DNA of 64,000 nt from JAJVID01 sp035714085 (GTDB lineage: Bacteria > Acidobacteriota > Blastocatellia > RBC074), in assembly GCA_035714085.1 (NCBI GenBank), contig DASTMP010000048.1, positions 1-64,000 of the forward strand. The letters run 5' to 3'. Below, one piece after another: positions 62,993-64,000 of this stretch; the first letter of the stretch is position 1; each line of letters starts with the position of its first letter. The notes below the pieces were generated by a model. That model saw nothing but the letters and a program-made list of their open reading frames with translations. It had not been told where the DNA came from and did not search any database. Made by a program: the position numbers and the translations under genes.

Positions 62993-63874
62993 TCATGATG
63001 AGGGCCTTTCATAAATCGGGTTGGACAATAGAAAACTGATGGCGGCGACGCGGGCCGGATCGGGTTCTTCATCGGGAAAAGCGGACATCACGGCGTCGCA
63101 TCTCGACTTTACTCCGTCGCGGAATTCCGGATGAGTGAAGATGTACAGGTCGTTCCGTAAAATGCCTTCCAGAACTCTCTCTCCAACCTTCATCGGATCC
63201 ATATAGAGCGAAGAGACTGAGTGCGTTACCCGCATCTTGTCCGTCTCCGCATAGCCGGTGTTCGAGAAATGAGCGGGACGCGTCAGACCGCTCTCGGCGA
63301 TGTTTGTTTGAACAGGTCCCGGGCAGAGGACTGAAACGCCGATGTTCTCCGCAGCCAGTTCCGTCCTCAACGCCTCCGACAGTCCGACGACGGCGAACTT
63401 CGTGGTGATGTATAAACCGGCGCCGAGGGTCGGAAGGAAGCCGGACATGGACGAGGTTGTGACGATATGTCCGCCTTCGCCATGAGCGAGGATGCGTGGA
63501 AGGAAAGTCTGGACGCCGTTGATCACGCCCCCGAGATTGACGCTCATAACCCAGTCCCAATCGTCATAAGTCGCGAGCTTAATAGGCCCTCCGAGCCCTA
63601 TGCCCGCGTTGTTGCATAGCATGTGGACCTTACCGAAAACGCGCTCGGTCTCGCCGGCCGCGCGAGACATCGCCTCGCGGTCGGAGACGTCGAGCTCTAT
63701 GGCGTGAACCGCGTCGCGGCCGTCGAACGAAGCCTTCGCCTCATCCAGATGGTCGCGCCGGATGTCGGCAATCACCACCTTCATGCCCTCGCGGACAAAG
63801 ACCTTCGCCATAGCCAGGCCGATGCCGCTAGCCCCGCCGGTGATGAATGCAACCTTGCCTTTTAAGTCTTTCAT
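62993..63874 (-). CDS. Short-chain dehydrogenase/reductase
   Basis: 293 residues. TGGASGIGLA (about 12-21), a NADP/NAD-selecting VVIADIRRD, NNAGIGL, SSMSGFLPTLG and the active-site YITTK. The C-terminal 80 residues are longer than in classical FabG-type SDRs (extra helical tail DPMKVGERVLEG...FPDEEPDPARVAAISF). Substrate unknown. CAGGAG lies before the ATG. The promoter region to the window end (63875-64000) shows no other feature. Confidence 0.82.
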   Translation of the reverse strand: MKDLKGKVAFITGGASGIGLAMAKVFVREGMKVVIADIRRDHLDEAKASFDGRDAVHAIELDVSDREAMSRAAGETERVFGKVHMLCNNAGIGLGGPIKLATYDDWDWVMSVNLGGVINGVQTFLPRILAHGEGGHIVTTSSMSGFLPTLGAGLYITTKFAVVGLSEALRTELAAENIGVSVLCPGPVQTNIAESGLTRPAHFSNTGYAETDKMRVTHSVSSLYMDPMKVGERVLEGILRNDLYIFTHPEFRDGVKSRCDAVMSAFPDEEPDPARVAAISFLLSNPIYERPSS

Positions 63875-64000
63875 TGCGCTCCTGTTTCATATCTTCGGGA
63901 TATCCCTTTGGCCAATTGAGCAGGCGGTGAATGGCGCGAGTTTACCACACAGTCGCCAGGCAAAAGAAAATTTTGAACGGTGTTGGCCGTTTGGCCCCTG

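Overview
The window is about 58-60% GC bacterial chromosome, densely coding on both strands. It suggests a soil member of the Acidobacteriota, perhaps Blastocatellia. The grounds are an Oar-like TonB-dependent receptor with a carboxypeptidase-regulatory N-terminus, multi-PAS hybrid histidine kinases, a secreted PQQ/cytochrome c alcohol dehydrogenase, an AAA-TPR signalling ATPase, many short stress proteins, and several families of short inverted repeats at gene ends. This placement is inference; no rRNA or tRNA is present to settle it.

Layout. 0-5.4 kb: a truncated exported protein, a DUF2809 membrane protein, a lytic-transglycosylase-like protein and a large hybrid kinase. 5.8-14.5 kb: an eight-gene carotenoid operon (phytoene synthase, two CrtI-type desaturases, GGPP synthase, CrtA-like monooxygenase, GT2 glycosyltransferase, CruF hydratase, and an alpha/beta hydrolase) with no cyclase. 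It predicts a 1-hydroxylated, 2-oxidised, probably glycosylated carotenoid. 14.5-19.7 kb: a convergent formate dehydrogenase operon. Its catalytic subunit is one gene interrupted by an in-frame TGA (19128-19130) read as selenocysteine; a SECIS hairpin follows immediately. 20.0-20.3 kb: debris of an IS1182-type element. 20.6-28.0 kb: an internally deleted MFS gene, then an RND efflux permease, adaptor and TolC-type channel.

28-36.4 kb: iron-handling proteins (rubrerythrin-VIT fusion, bacterioferritin-like), two oxidoreductases, a FadL-like porin, a Na+/H+ antiporter and a HAD phosphatase. 37-43.3 kb: signalling (AAA-TPR ATPase, PAS hybrid kinase, stand-alone receiver). 43.9-54 kb: stress genes, including CBS and BON proteins that share an N-terminal SWFGD block and a conserved promoter-like pair of boxes. 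This stretch also holds a B12-binding radical SAM enzyme coupled to a polyphosphate-glucokinase-like ROK protein, a PAS kinase, heme oxygenase, family-4 uracil-DNA glycosylase and endonuclease III. 54.9-61.1 kb: a TonB-dependent receptor divergent from a PQQ alcohol dehydrogenase, with a nested palindrome cluster between them. 61.1-62.9 kb: a complete IS1182-family element. 63.0-63.9 kb: a short-chain dehydrogenase.

The points most worth follow-up are the selenocysteine formate dehydrogenase with its SECIS, the shared promoter of the two SWFGD proteins, the carotenoid operon whose junctions hold repeats that encode protein ends, the two translationally coupled non-ATG starts (TTGA at 10292, CTGA at 47279), and the IS-end debris identical over 91 bp to the intact IS 41 kb away.
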